A stretch of 64,000 nucleotides of DNA from Chloroflexota bacterium (GCA_028875245.1 JAPPEU010000049.1:1-64000), one strand, 5' to 3'. Numbered from the stretch's first letter, positions 36,922 through 46,418 are shown. Translations and numbers: made by a program. The notes: a model not told the origin generated them from the sequence alone.

Positions 36922-39390
36922 CTATTCGACCGTGACGCGCGCCAATTCCAATTCCCGCTCAAACCCGGCCTGACTGTCGGCGTCAAACCCGGAAATACTG
37001 TCGCCGGTGCTGTAGTTATAGAGGATCAATTTCACGCTGTAGTCGCCCGGGCTCAAGGCGCGCAGGTCCAATTGGCGATGCTCCAATGGATTGTGCCCAA
37101 TGACATGGTCGGCCTGTTGCGGCTTTTGACCGGCGGCATCAAAGACCTGGATCGAATAGGCATGCGTGCCATCGCGTTCATATCGATAACGCCAGAAAAA
37201 GTATAGATCGAGCCAGGCATCCTGCGACTCGTCCGCCAGGTAGGCGAGTTCGATGCCGTTGCTGTATTGGATGTTTTTCCGCTGCTCGGGGCGCAGGATT
37301 TCGCAGGGAAAGGCGGAGTCAATGAAATACTCGGCGAATGAATCCGGCGTCCTCATCAGCGGGAAGCAGGGCTGGAATTCGCGCGAGAGCCGGTCGTTCA
37401 TGGGCTTGTACAAAGCGGTCTCGTCCTGGCGCGGGTCAGTCAAGCGCAGAATCAGTTGATTGTCTTCGAGGACGCTGTTCAAATCGCTATGCCGCGCGTT
37501 GGATGATTGGATCGCGATCTCGCCATCGCTGATGTAGACATGAACAAAATCGGCCCAATCGTCGAATATCGAGGCGTAAAAGCCGAAGAGATCGTCCTCA
37601 ATTGAATGGGCCGGAAAAACGCTCAGCAGGGCGACATCGGGGTCGGGGAGGATTTCAGTTGAGAGCGCCAGGTCGCGCCAATGCGGGAGCGAGCCGTGGC
37701 CGAGCATGGCGCTGTTTTCGCAGCTGCGGCGAAGGTCCCCAAGGCGATAAATCGAGAGATAATCATCGCTGTATGCCGCTGGCACGCTGGCGAAGCTATG
37801 GGGTTCCGCCTGGGTAAAGTACCTGCCGCTGTGCATGAGCAGGTGGGTGAATCCGTCATTGAGAAGCTGGTCCAGGGCGGGCTCGAAGGCGGCGCGAGTT
37901 GCCGGGGTGCAATGGGCGGCGGCGCCCGTTTTCCAGGCGCTCAAAAGATAATTGCTCCAGATGTAATTGTTGGCTTCAGGAAATACGCGGTTGAGCGCGC
38001 CCTCCACTTGCGGATAACCGGTCAGCATTTGAATGTAGTTGTAATAGCGGCGCACGACGGCCGTGTTCATGGGCAGGTTTATGAGGCGAGGGGCGGCTTC
38101 GTCTTCCCCCTCGAACCAATCTACAAAGGCAGTCCGCTCCTCTTTGACGACCTGGCCGGTGATCGGCCCATAGCTGTATTCGAGCGCCATGAGCGCGATC
38201 AAGGCGAGCAGGACCGCGGAGCGCTTGTTTGCGGTTTTTGCGCCCAGCAGGGTCTGCAAGCCGTAGCAAGACAGAATTGCCCAGGGCAGCAGGGCGCCCA
38301 GCACCCAATGGTGATTGCCGGTAAAGCCGCGGAAAATCTCGGGGAAAATGTAATTGAGATAATGTTTCGGCAGCAAAATATCGGGGAATTCCAAGCCAGC
38401 AACCGTGAGAAATGTGCCGGCGCGCAGAATCATGAAGACGAGCAGCAGCAAGAGCCAGGGCAGCAGCTTCCGCCGCCGGGCATGGCGGACCAGGCCGACG
38501 CCGACGAGCACGGTGGGCACGAAGCCGAGATAACCGGGTTCAAAGCTCACATCGCCGGTCCATAAAGGATGCCTGAGGAAATCCAGCAGGTCTTTGGAGC
38601 GATTCTGCCAATTTGTGCGGTAAGCGAGAACGGCGTCAACTTGTTCGCCATCGGCTAACATCGGCGCCAGGCGCGGCAGGCTGACCAAGGCGCAGATGAC
38701 GATGGCGAAGGCAGCCACCGCCCAAAAGCGAGGATCCCGCCAGCGCGACCAGGCCAGATACAAGCCGTATATCCCAACCGATATGACAAGACAGACGAGC
38801 ACGTAAAAGCCGATGTAGACCGTGATCCCCACGGCGACGCCACAGAGGAACGCGAAAGTGCGCCTGTTTTCGACCACGGCGCGATGCATGAAATAGATCG
38901 ACAGCGGAATGCTGTAATAGGTCCAGAATTGCGCGTCGGATTTTATCCGGAGCGCCACGCTAATCCCGACCACCGCGGCGGCGAACAAGCTAATCCATTT
39001 ATCTTTGATGAAATAATTGGCGCAGGCGTAGGTCGCAAGCGCGTTGGCGAAGAGCGTCAGCAGGAAGGCGAGATTGTAGGCGTTGGATACCGGCAGCAGG
39101 GCCCGCAGCAGGGCATAGATGAGCATGTGCGGCAGGGTGTACTGGTGGTAAGCGAGGGATACGCCTTGCGGATAATAGAGCAAATTCGTATAGAACAAGT
39201 CGGCTTTGCCTTGAAGGATCTGCCCGCCATACCAGCCCTCCCACAATTCAAACCAAACATCTTCGCCGCTGCCGGGCAGCCAGACTGTATCCGTTTCCAG
39301 CACGTGGTAGAATGTCGGCCATGTCATCACGATGATCAAGACCGGGATGATCAGAATGAAATGTCGATGTTCTTGAAGCTGCTTGCGCAA
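36922..39390 (-). CDS. Large polytopic membrane protein, GT-C glycosyltransferase-like
   Basis: The product is about 822 aa. A TTG start at 39390 is chosen because GGAGGAG lies 4 nt upstream and the longer frame overlaps the next gene out of frame. About eleven hydrophobic segments span residues 8-420, with the first external loop WLPGSGEDVWFELWEGWYGG. The C-terminal half is soluble and ends in a beta-sandwich-like domain similar in layout to that of the 26542 gene. This resembles GT-C type oligosaccharide-lipid transferases or YfhO-like proteins. It follows the GDP-fucose synthase gene by 52 bp, pointing to cell-surface glycan synthesis. Exact role unknown. Confidence 0.72.
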   Translation of the reverse strand: MRKQLQEHRHFILIIPVLIIVMTWPTFYHVLETDTVWLPGSGEDVWFELWEGWYGGQILQGKADLFYTNLLYYPQGVSLAYHQYTLPHMLIYALLRALLPVSNAYNLAFLLTLFANALATYACANYFIKDKWISLFAAAVVGISVALRIKSDAQFWTYYSIPLSIYFMHRAVVENRRTFAFLCGVAVGITVYIGFYVLVCLVISVGIYGLYLAWSRWRDPRFWAVAAFAIVICALVSLPRLAPMLADGEQVDAVLAYRTNWQNRSKDLLDFLRHPLWTGDVSFEPGYLGFVPTVLVGVGLVRHARRRKLLPWLLLLLVFMILRAGTFLTVAGLEFPDILLPKHYLNYIFPEIFRGFTGNHHWVLGALLPWAILSCYGLQTLLGAKTANKRSAVLLALIALMALEYSYGPITGQVVKEERTAFVDWFEGEDEAAPRLINLPMNTAVVRRYYNYIQMLTGYPQVEGALNRVFPEANNYIWSNYLLSAWKTGAAAHCTPATRAAFEPALDQLLNDGFTHLLMHSGRYFTQAEPHSFASVPAAYSDDYLSIYRLGDLRRSCENSAMLGHGSLPHWRDLALSTEILPDPDVALLSVFPAHSIEDDLFGFYASIFDDWADFVHVYISDGEIAIQSSNARHSDLNSVLEDNQLILRLTDPRQDETALYKPMNDRLSREFQPCFPLMRTPDSFAEYFIDSAFPCEILRPEQRKNIQYSNGIELAYLADESQDAWLDLYFFWRYRYERDGTHAYSIQVFDAAGQKPQQADHVIGHNPLEHRQLDLRALSPGDYSVKLILYNYSTGDSISGFDADSQAGFERELELARVTVE

Positions 39391-39442
39391 TGCGCTCCTC
39401 CGGGCATTCCGATTGCCGAGCGTGGCGGCTCGCCGAACCCGG

Positions 39443-40417
39443 TCAGACGCGCTCGGCCGCCGCGTGCTCTGTTCGCCTCTCGGCGCGATACCAGCGGATC
39501 GTCTCGCGCAGGCCGGCGCGGAAATCAGTGCGCGAGACAAAGCCGAATTCGCGCTCGGCGCGGGAGACGTCAAGCTTGCGCCGCGGCTGTCCATTGGGCT
39601 TGCTCGTATCCCAGCGCAGCGCACCGCTGAAGCCGACCTCTTCGGCGATGATCTCAACCAATTCGCGGATGCTGATTTCGAAGGCGCTGCCGAGATTGAC
39701 CGGTTCGGCCCCGTCATAACGCTCGGCGGCGAGCAGGATGCCTTCAGCGGCATCGCGCACGAACAGGAATTCACGCGTGGGCGAGCCGTCGCCGAAGAGT
39801 GTGACATGCGGGGCGCCGCTCTCTTGCGCGTCCACCATTTTGCGAATTACCGCCGGGATGACGTGTGAAGATTTCAGGTCAAATTTGTCATGCGGGCCAT
39901 AAAGGTTGACCGGCAGCAGATGGACGGCGTTATAGCCGTATTCCTGGCGATAAGCCTGGCTCTGCACCAGCAGCATCTTCTTGGCCAAGCCATAGGGCGC
40001 GTTGGTCTCTTCCGGGTAGCCGGCCCAGAGGTCCGCTTCCTTGAAGGGCACAGGCGCGAATTTGGGATAGCTGCAAACGGTGCCGATGCCGACGAATTTG
40101 GGGACGCCGGCGCGGCGCGCGTACTCCAGCATGAGCGTGCCCATCATGAGATTCTCGTAGAAGAACAAACCGGGATGCTCGCGGTTGATGCCGATCCCGC
40201 CGACATTGGCCGCCAGGTGGATGACCAGGGTGGCGTCGGGATGGTCCGCATACAGGCGCGCAACCGCCTCTTGCTGGCGCAAGTCATAGTCAGCGCGGCG
40301 CGGCGCGATGATTCGCCCGGCTGAACGCGCCTTCAATGCCTCGACGACATGGCGCCCGAGGAAGCCGGCGGCGCCGGTTACGATTACCGCCTGTTCATGC
40401 CAGAAAGCTCTGCTCAT
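39443..40417 (-). CDS. GDP-L-fucose synthase-like NAD-dependent epimerase/reductase
   Basis: This 324-aa short-chain epimerase/reductase has the NAD motif [11 protein letters not shown] near the N-terminus, [15 protein letters not shown], and the catalytic pair in [14 protein letters not shown] and [10 protein letters not shown] (Tyr-x3-Lys). [17 protein letters not shown] matches GDP-fucose synthase (Fcl/WcaG). It would turn GDP-4-keto-6-deoxymannose into GDP-L-fucose. The start at 40417 has GGGAGCGGGACG upstream; the longer frame lacks support. It is upstream of a membrane glycosyltransferase-like gene. Confidence 0.88.
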   Translation of the reverse strand: MSRAFWHEQAVIVTGAAGFLGRHVVEALKARSAGRIIAPRRADYDLRQQEAVARLYADHPDATLVIHLAANVGGIGINREHPGLFFYENLMMGTLMLEYARRAGVPKFVGIGTVCSYPKFAPVPFKEADLWAGYPEETNAPYGLAKKMLLVQSQAYRQEYGYNAVHLLPVNLYGPHDKFDLKSSHVIPAVIRKMVDAQESGAPHVTLFGDGSPTREFLFVRDAAEGILLAAERYDGAEPVNLGSAFEISIRELVEIIAEEVGFSGALRWDTSKPNGQPRRKLDVSRAEREFGFVSRTDFRAGLRETIRWYRAERRTEHAAAERV

Positions 40418-40619
40418 TTTCGTCCCGCTCCCTAAGCTGCTCGTATCATAGCAGAAAATCTTCCGCTCCATGCCCGATTTACACTTGGGAAGGGCCGCTG
40501 GCTCACTGTCATCTGCGCCTTGGCCGCAGACGAGCCGCTGATGCGCATACACAATTCTGCGGCGCGGCTGTATGATAAGCGTCAATAGCTGGCGAGGAGC
40601 ATGACAGAAAGGCAATCTC

Positions 40620-41072
40620 TTGGAACGAACATTGATCATCGTGAAACCGGATGCGGTCCAGCGGGGCTTGACCGGCGAAATCATCAAGCGCTTCGAAGCG
40701 CGCGGCTTGAAGATCATCGGCCTGAAGCTGCTGCAAGTCGAGCGCGCATTGGCGGAGAAGCACTACGATGTGCACCGCGAGCGTCCCTTCTTCGCCAGTC
40801 TGGTCGCGTACATCACTTCGGCGCCAGTAGTGGTGATGGCGCTGGAGGGTACGGACGCCATTGCAGCGGCGCGCGCCACGATCGGCGCGACCACGCCATC
40901 CGAGGCGGCGCCGGGCAGCATCCGCGGCGACTTCGGCCTGGAGATCGGGCGGAACCTGGCGCATGGGTCGGACAGCGTCGAGAATGGTGAAATCGAGGTG
41001 GCGAATTTTTTCAGCGATGCGGAGCTGCTGAGTGGTTGGCCGCGGGCTGTGGACGGGTGGGTGTTTGAGTAG
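40620..41072 (+). CDS. ndk: Nucleoside diphosphate kinase
   Basis: This 150-aa enzyme transfers phosphate between nucleoside di- and triphosphates. It has [14 protein letters not shown] at the N-terminus, the RPFFASLV and VVVMALEG blocks, PGSIRGDFG, and the active-site histidine in NLAHGSDS. Length is normal for the family. The start is TTG at 40620, preceded by GAAAGG. The gene is unlinked to its neighbours. Confidence 0.96.
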   Translation: MERTLIIVKPDAVQRGLTGEIIKRFEARGLKIIGLKLLQVERALAEKHYDVHRERPFFASLVAYITSAPVVVMALEGTDAIAAARATIGATTPSEAAPGSIRGDFGLEIGRNLAHGSDSVENGEIEVANFFSDAELLSGWPRAVDGWVFE

Positions 41073-41154
41073 GATGTAGGGTGCGCTCAAGCTAGCTTGA
41101 CAGGGATTGCATGCAACGTTACAGTGATTGCAATTTTGACAAGGGTGTACGGTG

Positions 41155-42306
41155 ATGGCTGCTGAACGGATGCCGATTACGCCAGAAGTGTTGACTTGGG
41201 CGCGGGAAAGGCTGGGATACTCGCTTGAGGCATTGGCACAGAAGCGTCCAGAATTCAAGAGGGTTGCCGAGTGGGAGAGTGGTGGTTCAAAGCCAACGTA
41301 TCGGCAACTTGAGACTCTCGCCAAAATATTATCGGTGCCAGTGGCAGTTTTCTTTTTTCCCGAACCGCCCGATCTGCCAAACATTAACGAATCTTTTCGC
41401 ACACTAAGCCCGGATCAATTCGCTGAAATCCCACCCCGAATCCGCCTTCTTATGCATAGAGCACGTGCATTTCAAGTCGGACTAGCTGAACTGAATGACG
41501 GGCGAAACCCGGCGCGCAAAATCATAACTCGAGACATGAGTTTCAGTGTCGACGACCCAGTTTCATTCACAGCCAGACAAGTGCGCGGTTTCCTCGGGGT
41601 CAGCTTGGCTGACCAGATCCAATGGCCTGATTCCGGCACTGCGCTTAAATCGTGGCGAACGGCATTCTACGACGCTGGCGTCACAGTATTCAAAGACGCT
41701 TTTCGCGCCAGAGGCTACGCTGGATTCAGTCTCTTCGATGAAGAGTTTCCTGTCATCTACTTGAACAACTCAAACGCAAAAGCGAAGCAGATATCGACGC
41801 TCTTCTACGAATTGGCGCATCTACTCTTTCATACCAGTGGGATAGATAAAGACGTGCCGTTTCGGCAGCCGTTCCCGGCAGACATGCACCGTATTGAGAC
41901 AATATGCGATTGCTTGGCATCGGCCATTCTATTGCCGGAGGAACCGTTGAGTAGGGAAATCTCAACCTGTCCAGCAGACAAGACTCTTGCGGAAAATCTG
42001 GCCCAAAAGTTCAGCGTAAGTAAAGTAATGGTCTTCCGTCGATTTCGGTACCTTGGCCTAGTCACGGACGCAGCTTTTGACGACGCATTGCATAAATGGG
42101 ACAGCCAGATTGTAAATGATAAAGGGGGAGTTGGCGGCAACTATTACCATACCAAGATTGCGTATCTTGGAAAGGAATACACTACGCTGGCATTCAAGAG
42201 ATTTTATCAGGACCGCATTGACGAAGAGGAACTTGCAGACTATTTGGCAATCAAGCCTAAGCATCTTGACAAACTGGAAGACACGCTACACGAGGTGTCG
42301 AGGTGA
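41155..42306 (+). CDS. XRE HTH + ImmA/IrrE-type protein, degenerate zinc motif (putative antitoxin)
   Basis: This 383-aa protein has an XRE-type helix-turn-helix at about residues 8-65 and an ImmA/IrrE metallopeptidase-like domain. The usual HExxH is YELAH at residues 218-222: TAC at 41806-41808 replaces a His codon. The downstream ligand block IETICDCLASAILLPEE keeps the expected Glu. The protein probably cannot bind zinc normally and may act only as repressor and antitoxin. It overlaps the DUF4411 gene by 4 bp (GTGA), and the pair is a known toxin-antitoxin arrangement. The base composition is A/T-richer than flanking genes. Confidence 0.85.
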   Translation: MAAERMPITPEVLTWARERLGYSLEALAQKRPEFKRVAEWESGGSKPTYRQLETLAKILSVPVAVFFFPEPPDLPNINESFRTLSPDQFAEIPPRIRLLMHRARAFQVGLAELNDGRNPARKIITRDMSFSVDDPVSFTARQVRGFLGVSLADQIQWPDSGTALKSWRTAFYDAGVTVFKDAFRARGYAGFSLFDEEFPVIYLNNSNAKAKQISTLFYELAHLLFHTSGIDKDVPFRQPFPADMHRIETICDCLASAILLPEEPLSREISTCPADKTLAENLAQKFSVSKVMVFRRFRYLGLVTDAAFDDALHKWDSQIVNDKGGVGGNYYHTKIAYLGKEYTTLAFKRFYQDRIDEEELADYLAIKPKHLDKLEDTLHEVSR

Positions 42307-42803
42307 AGTATGTGATTGACACGAGTAGCTGGCAGCAGTTATTTGGATGTTACCGGTACGAGCGGTTTCCGTCTCTATGGAAGCGATTTGATGACCTAGT
42401 CTCAAGCGGCGCGATAACCTCAATACGCCATGTCTTGCGCGAAATTGAAAACAGAGACAAGAAGAATGGTGAACTCGAATGGGCGAATTCTCACTTGGAA
42501 CTCTTTCCTAGAATCAACGACATAGAGTCACAGTTTCTTCGGGATATTTATGACGTTCCCCGATTTCGTCACGTTGTTCCGACAGATATTCGCGATGACG
42601 ATGAGTATGACGATCTGGACGCAGACTCGGATGAGATAGCAGATCCATTCTTGATAGCAAAAGCCAGAGCAATTGATGGAATGGTTATAACGCAAGAACG
42701 CGAGCGAGGCAACAGAGTCAGGATTCCGGGCATCTGTAAACACTTCGACATTCAATGTGGAACGCTCGACGACTTGATGCGAATGGAAGACTGGCGCTTT
42801 TGA
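42303..42803 (+). CDS. DUF4411 family PIN-like toxin
   Basis: This 166-aa protein begins KYVIDTSSWQQLF with the first PIN aspartate, and has IADPFLIAKA and VITQERE further on, together typical of DUF4411 PIN-like ribonucleases. GTG start at 42303 overlaps the TGA of the XRE-ImmA gene, indicating translational coupling of antitoxin and toxin. RNase activity is inferred from the family. Confidence 0.87.
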   Translation: MKYVIDTSSWQQLFGCYRYERFPSLWKRFDDLVSSGAITSIRHVLREIENRDKKNGELEWANSHLELFPRINDIESQFLRDIYDVPRFRHVVPTDIRDDDEYDDLDADSDEIADPFLIAKARAIDGMVITQERERGNRVRIPGICKHFDIQCGTLDDLMRMEDWRF

Positions 42804-42830
42804 GCCCGTAGTCAACCCACCGAATTTATC

Positions 42831-43469
42831 ATGAGTGAAGACAATGACAAGCTCGCCGAGATTACGGCAGACTCGTCGGAGGGCAAGGACCGCGCCAACC
42901 CCTCCCCCACCCTGCTCATCCTGCTCATCCTGCCGCTTTTCGGCATCTTCGTCGCCCTGCTGATGCTCGCCCTGGAAACCCGCCAGCAGCCGGCAGCCGC
43001 ATCGGCCTTCGCGCCGGCGCCGCCACGCGTCATCACAAACTTTGAAGCGCCCGATTTCGAGCTGCCCATGCTGGATGGCGTCACGCTTGCGTCGCCGGCG
43101 GATTATGCCGGGCGCCCGCTCTTCCTCAACTTTTGGGCGACCTGGTGCCAGCCCTGCGTGCGGGAGCTGCCCGCCTTTGAAGAATTCGTCGCCGAACACA
43201 GCGCCAACCCCGACGGCCCCGCCCTGCTGGCGATCAACCTGGGGGAAGGGGCGGCCGAGATCAGCGGATTTCTGGATAAGATCGGCCTGCGGGATTTGCC
43301 GGTGGCGCTGGACATCAACGAAGTGGTCAAGCTGGATTACGGCGTGCAGAACCTGCCGACCACCTTCGTGATCGATGGCGCGGGCACGGTGCGCCATGTT
43401 AAATTGGGCGAGATGAAATACGAAGAGATGGGCGTCTATCTCAAGGCGTTGGAAGATGAGACGGCGTAG
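42831..43469 (+). CDS. Membrane-anchored TlpA/ResA-like thioredoxin
   Basis: This 212-aa protein has a cytoplasmic N-terminus, one membrane helix at about residues 27-48 and an extracytoplasmic thioredoxin domain with FWATWCQPCVRELP (Cys106, Cys109). NLPTTFVIDGAG carries the cis-proline. Such proteins reduce apocytochrome or other periplasmic disulphides. A cytochrome c-containing protein is encoded at 28536, but no direct link is shown. The SDR gene starts 18 bp after its stop. Confidence 0.9.
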   Translation: MSEDNDKLAEITADSSEGKDRANPSPTLLILLILPLFGIFVALLMLALETRQQPAAASAFAPAPPRVITNFEAPDFELPMLDGVTLASPADYAGRPLFLNFWATWCQPCVRELPAFEEFVAEHSANPDGPALLAINLGEGAAEISGFLDKIGLRDLPVALDINEVVKLDYGVQNLPTTFVIDGAGTVRHVKLGEMKYEEMGVYLKALEDETA

Positions 43470-43487
43470 CAGCGAGGAAACGGATTT

Positions 43488-44240
43488 GTGCGCATTGAAT
43501 TGAGGGGGCGGGTCGCGCTGGTGACGGGCTCGGCGCGCCGGGTCGGCCGCGTCATCGCGCTGGAGCTGGCGAAACAGGGCGTCAACATCCTCGCCCATTA
43601 CAACAGCGCGGCGTCGTCCCGGGTCCGCGAGACGCTGCAAGAGATCAAATCCCACGGCGTTGATGCCCATGGCATTCAGGCGGACCTCAGCAGCGCCGAT
43701 GGCGTCGAGTCGCTGATGGCCGCGGCCGCGGAACGCTGCGACCGATTGGACATTGTCGTCAACAGCGCGTCGGTTTTTCAAGCGCGGGACCTGCTGGAGG
43801 TGTCGCTGGCGGATTGGGATCTGACGATGGCGGTGAATTTGCGCGCGCCTTTCCTCATCACGCAGCGAGCGGCGCGCATGATGGCGGACAATCCCGCCCC
43901 GGGCGGCGTCATCGTCAACATCTGCGACGCCGGCGCCGATGGTCCATGGGAAAAATATCCCCATCATGGCATCAGCAAGTCCGGCTTGTGGATGCTGACG
44001 CAGGTCAGCGCTTTGGCCTTGGGGCCGGATATTCGCGTGAACGCCATTGTGCCCGGCCCGGTGATGAAATCAGCGGGCGTGGAAATGTCTGACGACAATT
44101 GGGCGAAGGTCGGCGCTCGCACGGTGCTTGGGCGAACGGGCGCGCCTGAAGATGTGGCGCGGGCGGTCCTGTATTTGTGCCGAGAAGATTACATCACCGG
44201 CGCGTTGCTGCACGTCAACGCCGGCGAGCATCTGCGCTAG
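43488..44240 (+). CDS. SDR-family protein (pteridine reductase/FolM-like) with altered active site
   Basis: This 250-aa Rossmann-fold protein has VTGSARRVGRVIALELA, HYNSAASS and VNSASVFQARDLLEV, and a C-terminal LRVNAIVPGP-like block (IRVNAIVPGPVMK). The SARRVGR motif is typical of pteridine reductase/FolM-type members. The usual YxxxK is HGISK here (CAT at 43966-43968 in place of Tyr), so catalysis may be altered. GTG start at 43488. It is 18 bp after the TlpA-like gene and may be co-transcribed. Confidence 0.82.
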   Translation: MRIELRGRVALVTGSARRVGRVIALELAKQGVNILAHYNSAASSRVRETLQEIKSHGVDAHGIQADLSSADGVESLMAAAAERCDRLDIVVNSASVFQARDLLEVSLADWDLTMAVNLRAPFLITQRAARMMADNPAPGGVIVNICDAGADGPWEKYPHHGISKSGLWMLTQVSALALGPDIRVNAIVPGPVMKSAGVEMSDDNWAKVGARTVLGRTGAPEDVARAVLYLCREDYITGALLHVNAGEHLR

Positions 44241-44241
44241 T

Positions 44242-45114
44242 TCAGTTTCGCGGGCGGCGGACGCGGCGGAAGCCGGAGCCGTAAGCGGCGTGCCCCATGC
44301 CAATCACGATAAAGGCGTTGGGGTCCTCCTGCGAGACTTCATCTTTCAAGTTGCGCACTTGCGAGCGCGCGATAGTGACATAAAGCATGGTGCGCGTTGC
44401 CCCGCTGTACTCGCCTTTGACCGTCCAGCTGGTAGCGCCGCGCTGCAGGTTGGCGAAGATGCGCTGGGTGATGGCCGCCGGTTTGTCCGTGATGATCATG
44501 GCGGTGCGGATGACGCTGGGCCCCTCCAGCACATAATCGCTGGCGAGGCCGGTGATGAAGAGCGCGACCGCCGCATAAAGGGCGCCCTCCCACTGATAAA
44601 CAAGCCCGGCGGCGACGATGATGAGCGCGTCTGTGCAGAGGAATGTCGTACTCATCGGGAAGCCGAAGCGCCGCTGCAGGATCAGCGCCAGCGTTGAGGT
44701 CCCGCCGAAGGTGGCGCCGGCGCGATAGATGAGGCCGACGCCGATGCCGCCGGTGACGCCGCCGAAAAGGGCGTTGAGCATGCGGTCATCGCTGATGCCG
44801 CTCTCCGGCAGCAGGGGACCGAGATTGTCGACCACCAGCGAGAATATCACGATGATGACGACGCTGCGCAGGATCACGCGGGCGCCATCCGGCAGCATGA
44901 CGTATGCCAGCAGTTGGATCGGTATGTTCAGCAGAAAAATCATCAAGCCGATTGGGGTATCAAACAGCTCGTTGAGCAGCGTGGAGGCGCCGGCGACGCC
45001 GGCCGGGGCGATATCCTGGGGCTGCAAGAAAACGATTAGCGATATCGCGCCGATGACGATGCCAAGGGCGATGAGCGCATAGCGCAGCAGGGCAGCGTGA
45101 ATCTGAGCCAGCAT
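44242..45114 (-). CDS. YitT family membrane protein (DUF161/DUF2179)
   Basis: This 290-aa protein has about five or six membrane helices (for example YALIALGIVIGAISLIVFL near the start) and a soluble C-terminal DUF2179-like domain (about residues 200-285). Function is unknown for the family. The ATG at 45114 has GAGGGAG 8 nt upstream and is preferred over an ATG at 45138. Convergent with the SDR gene, 1 bp apart. Confidence 0.88.
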   Translation of the reverse strand: MLAQIHAALLRYALIALGIVIGAISLIVFLQPQDIAPAGVAGASTLLNELFDTPIGLMIFLLNIPIQLLAYVMLPDGARVILRSVVIIVIFSLVVDNLGPLLPESGISDDRMLNALFGGVTGGIGVGLIYRAGATFGGTSTLALILQRRFGFPMSTTFLCTDALIIVAAGLVYQWEGALYAAVALFITGLASDYVLEGPSVIRTAMIITDKPAAITQRIFANLQRGATSWTVKGEYSGATRTMLYVTIARSQVRNLKDEVSQEDPNAFIVIGMGHAAYGSGFRRVRRPRN

Positions 45115-45216
45115 CTTGTTTACTCCCTCAAGCGGCAAATGGCGACCAGCAAGGTCCGCAACGTTTCGATGCCTTTATTATAATGCACGGGCGCTGCCCA
45201 AGGTCAGGCTGCGGCA

Positions 45217-45244
45217 TTGTCGGCATGGTCTGCGGTGATATACT
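45217..45244 (+). promoter_or_regulatory. Sigma-70-like promoter upstream of metA
   Basis: TTGTCG (45217-45222) and TATACT (45239-45244) are separated by 16 bp and lie 51 bp before the metA ATG. Confidence 0.5.
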
Positions 45245-45295
45245 GTTGTGCCGAAAGAGGGGACGATTATCGACCGGACGGGGAGCCAAGCGTAA

Positions 45296-46369
45296 ATGCC
45301 ATTAGTCGCCCACACAGATTTGCCCAGTTTCGATCGTTTGCGGCAGCGCGGCCAGGAAGTCCTGACGCTCAACCGCGCCTTGTCGCAGGACATCCGCGAG
45401 CTGCATATCGGCTTGCTCAATATGATGCCGGATGCCGCGCTCGAAATCACTGAGCGCCAGTTCATGCGGCTTGTCGGCAACAGCAACCAGATCGCGCAAT
45501 TCTTTGTGCATGTCTTTTCCGTGCCCGGCCTCGAGCGCAGCGCGGCGACCCAAGCCTATATCGACCAGTACTACACGACCTTCGAGCGCGTCAAGGAAGA
45601 GGGGCTGGACGCGTTGATCATCACTGGCGCCAACGTCGCCAACCCCAGCCTCGACCAGGAAGATTTCTGGCAGCCCCTGACCAGCGTGATCGAGTGGGCG
45701 CGGGTCAACGTAACCTCGACTTTATGTTCCTGCCTGGCGACGCACGCGTTGATGAAATACTTCTACCGGATAGAGCGCGTCAAAAGAGACTTGAAAAAGT
45801 GGGGCGTTTTTGAGCACCGCGTCACACAGCCCCAGCACCCGCTGCTGCGCGAGATAAACACCCGCTTTGATGTGCCGCATTCGCGCTGGAATTCGATCAC
45901 GCGCGAGCATTTCGAGAAGGCCGGTCTGACCGTGCTGATTCAGAGCTTCGATGGCGAAGTCCACATGGCCGTCAGCCCTGATCAACTCCGGATGGTCTAT
46001 TTTCAGGGGCATCCCGAATATGACATCAACAGCCTGCTGAAGGAATACAAGCGAGATCTGCTCGGTTATTTCAACGGGCGGAACACACAGCCGCCCTACC
46101 CGGAGAATTACTTCCCAATTGAAGCGCGCGAGCTGGCCGAGCGATACGCGCGGGAAGCGCAGATGGCGCTGGAACAGGGCGCCGACCTGCCCGATTTCCC
46201 CGAAGATTGTTTCATGCCCTATTTGGACAACACCTGGGGCGACACCGCCCGGGCGATTTTCAACAACTGGCTCGGCTCCGTCTACCAGGTTACGAATCTC
46301 GACCGGCATATCCCGTTTGACGAGGGCGTTGATCCGCAAGATCCACTGGGGATTTTGCGGATGGCGTGA
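45296..46369 (+). CDS. metA: Homoserine O-acyltransferase (MetA family)
   Basis: This 357-aa enzyme activates homoserine by acylation in methionine synthesis. It matches the MetA superfamily: IGLLNMMPDAALE, a nucleophile cysteine in STLCSCLATHA (Cys146, aligned with E. coli Cys142), WGVFEHRV, FDVPHSRW and QGHPEYD. The region after ITGAN reads VANPSLDQEDFW rather than the better-known GAPVE form, placing it in a divergent subgroup. Whether acetyl- or succinyl-CoA is used cannot be decided here. A promoter lies at 45217-45244. Confidence 0.9.
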   Translation: MPLVAHTDLPSFDRLRQRGQEVLTLNRALSQDIRELHIGLLNMMPDAALEITERQFMRLVGNSNQIAQFFVHVFSVPGLERSAATQAYIDQYYTTFERVKEEGLDALIITGANVANPSLDQEDFWQPLTSVIEWARVNVTSTLCSCLATHALMKYFYRIERVKRDLKKWGVFEHRVTQPQHPLLREINTRFDVPHSRWNSITREHFEKAGLTVLIQSFDGEVHMAVSPDQLRMVYFQGHPEYDINSLLKEYKRDLLGYFNGRNTQPPYPENYFPIEARELAERYAREAQMALEQGADLPDFPEDCFMPYLDNTWGDTARAIFNNWLGSVYQVTNLDRHIPFDEGVDPQDPLGILRMA

Positions 46370-46418
46370 TGTCGCCGCTCCGGTTTCTTCAAGCTGGAGC
46401 AGCGAGGAGGGTATCCAA

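Noticed and set aside
39391..39807. N-terminal extension of the large membrane protein
   Set aside because: It overlaps the GDP-fucose synthase gene out of frame and has Ser/Arg/Ala-rich shadow composition; the TTG at 39390 with GGAGGAG is better.
40418..40717. N-terminal extension of the GDP-fucose synthase
   Set aside because: No family match and overlaps the divergent ndk gene; the ATG at 40417 starts the Rossmann fold.
42528..43967. A 479-codon minus-strand frame opposite the TlpA-like and SDR genes
   Set aside because: It is Arg/Gln/His/Asp-rich shadow sequence without recognisable domains; both plus-strand genes have clear motifs.
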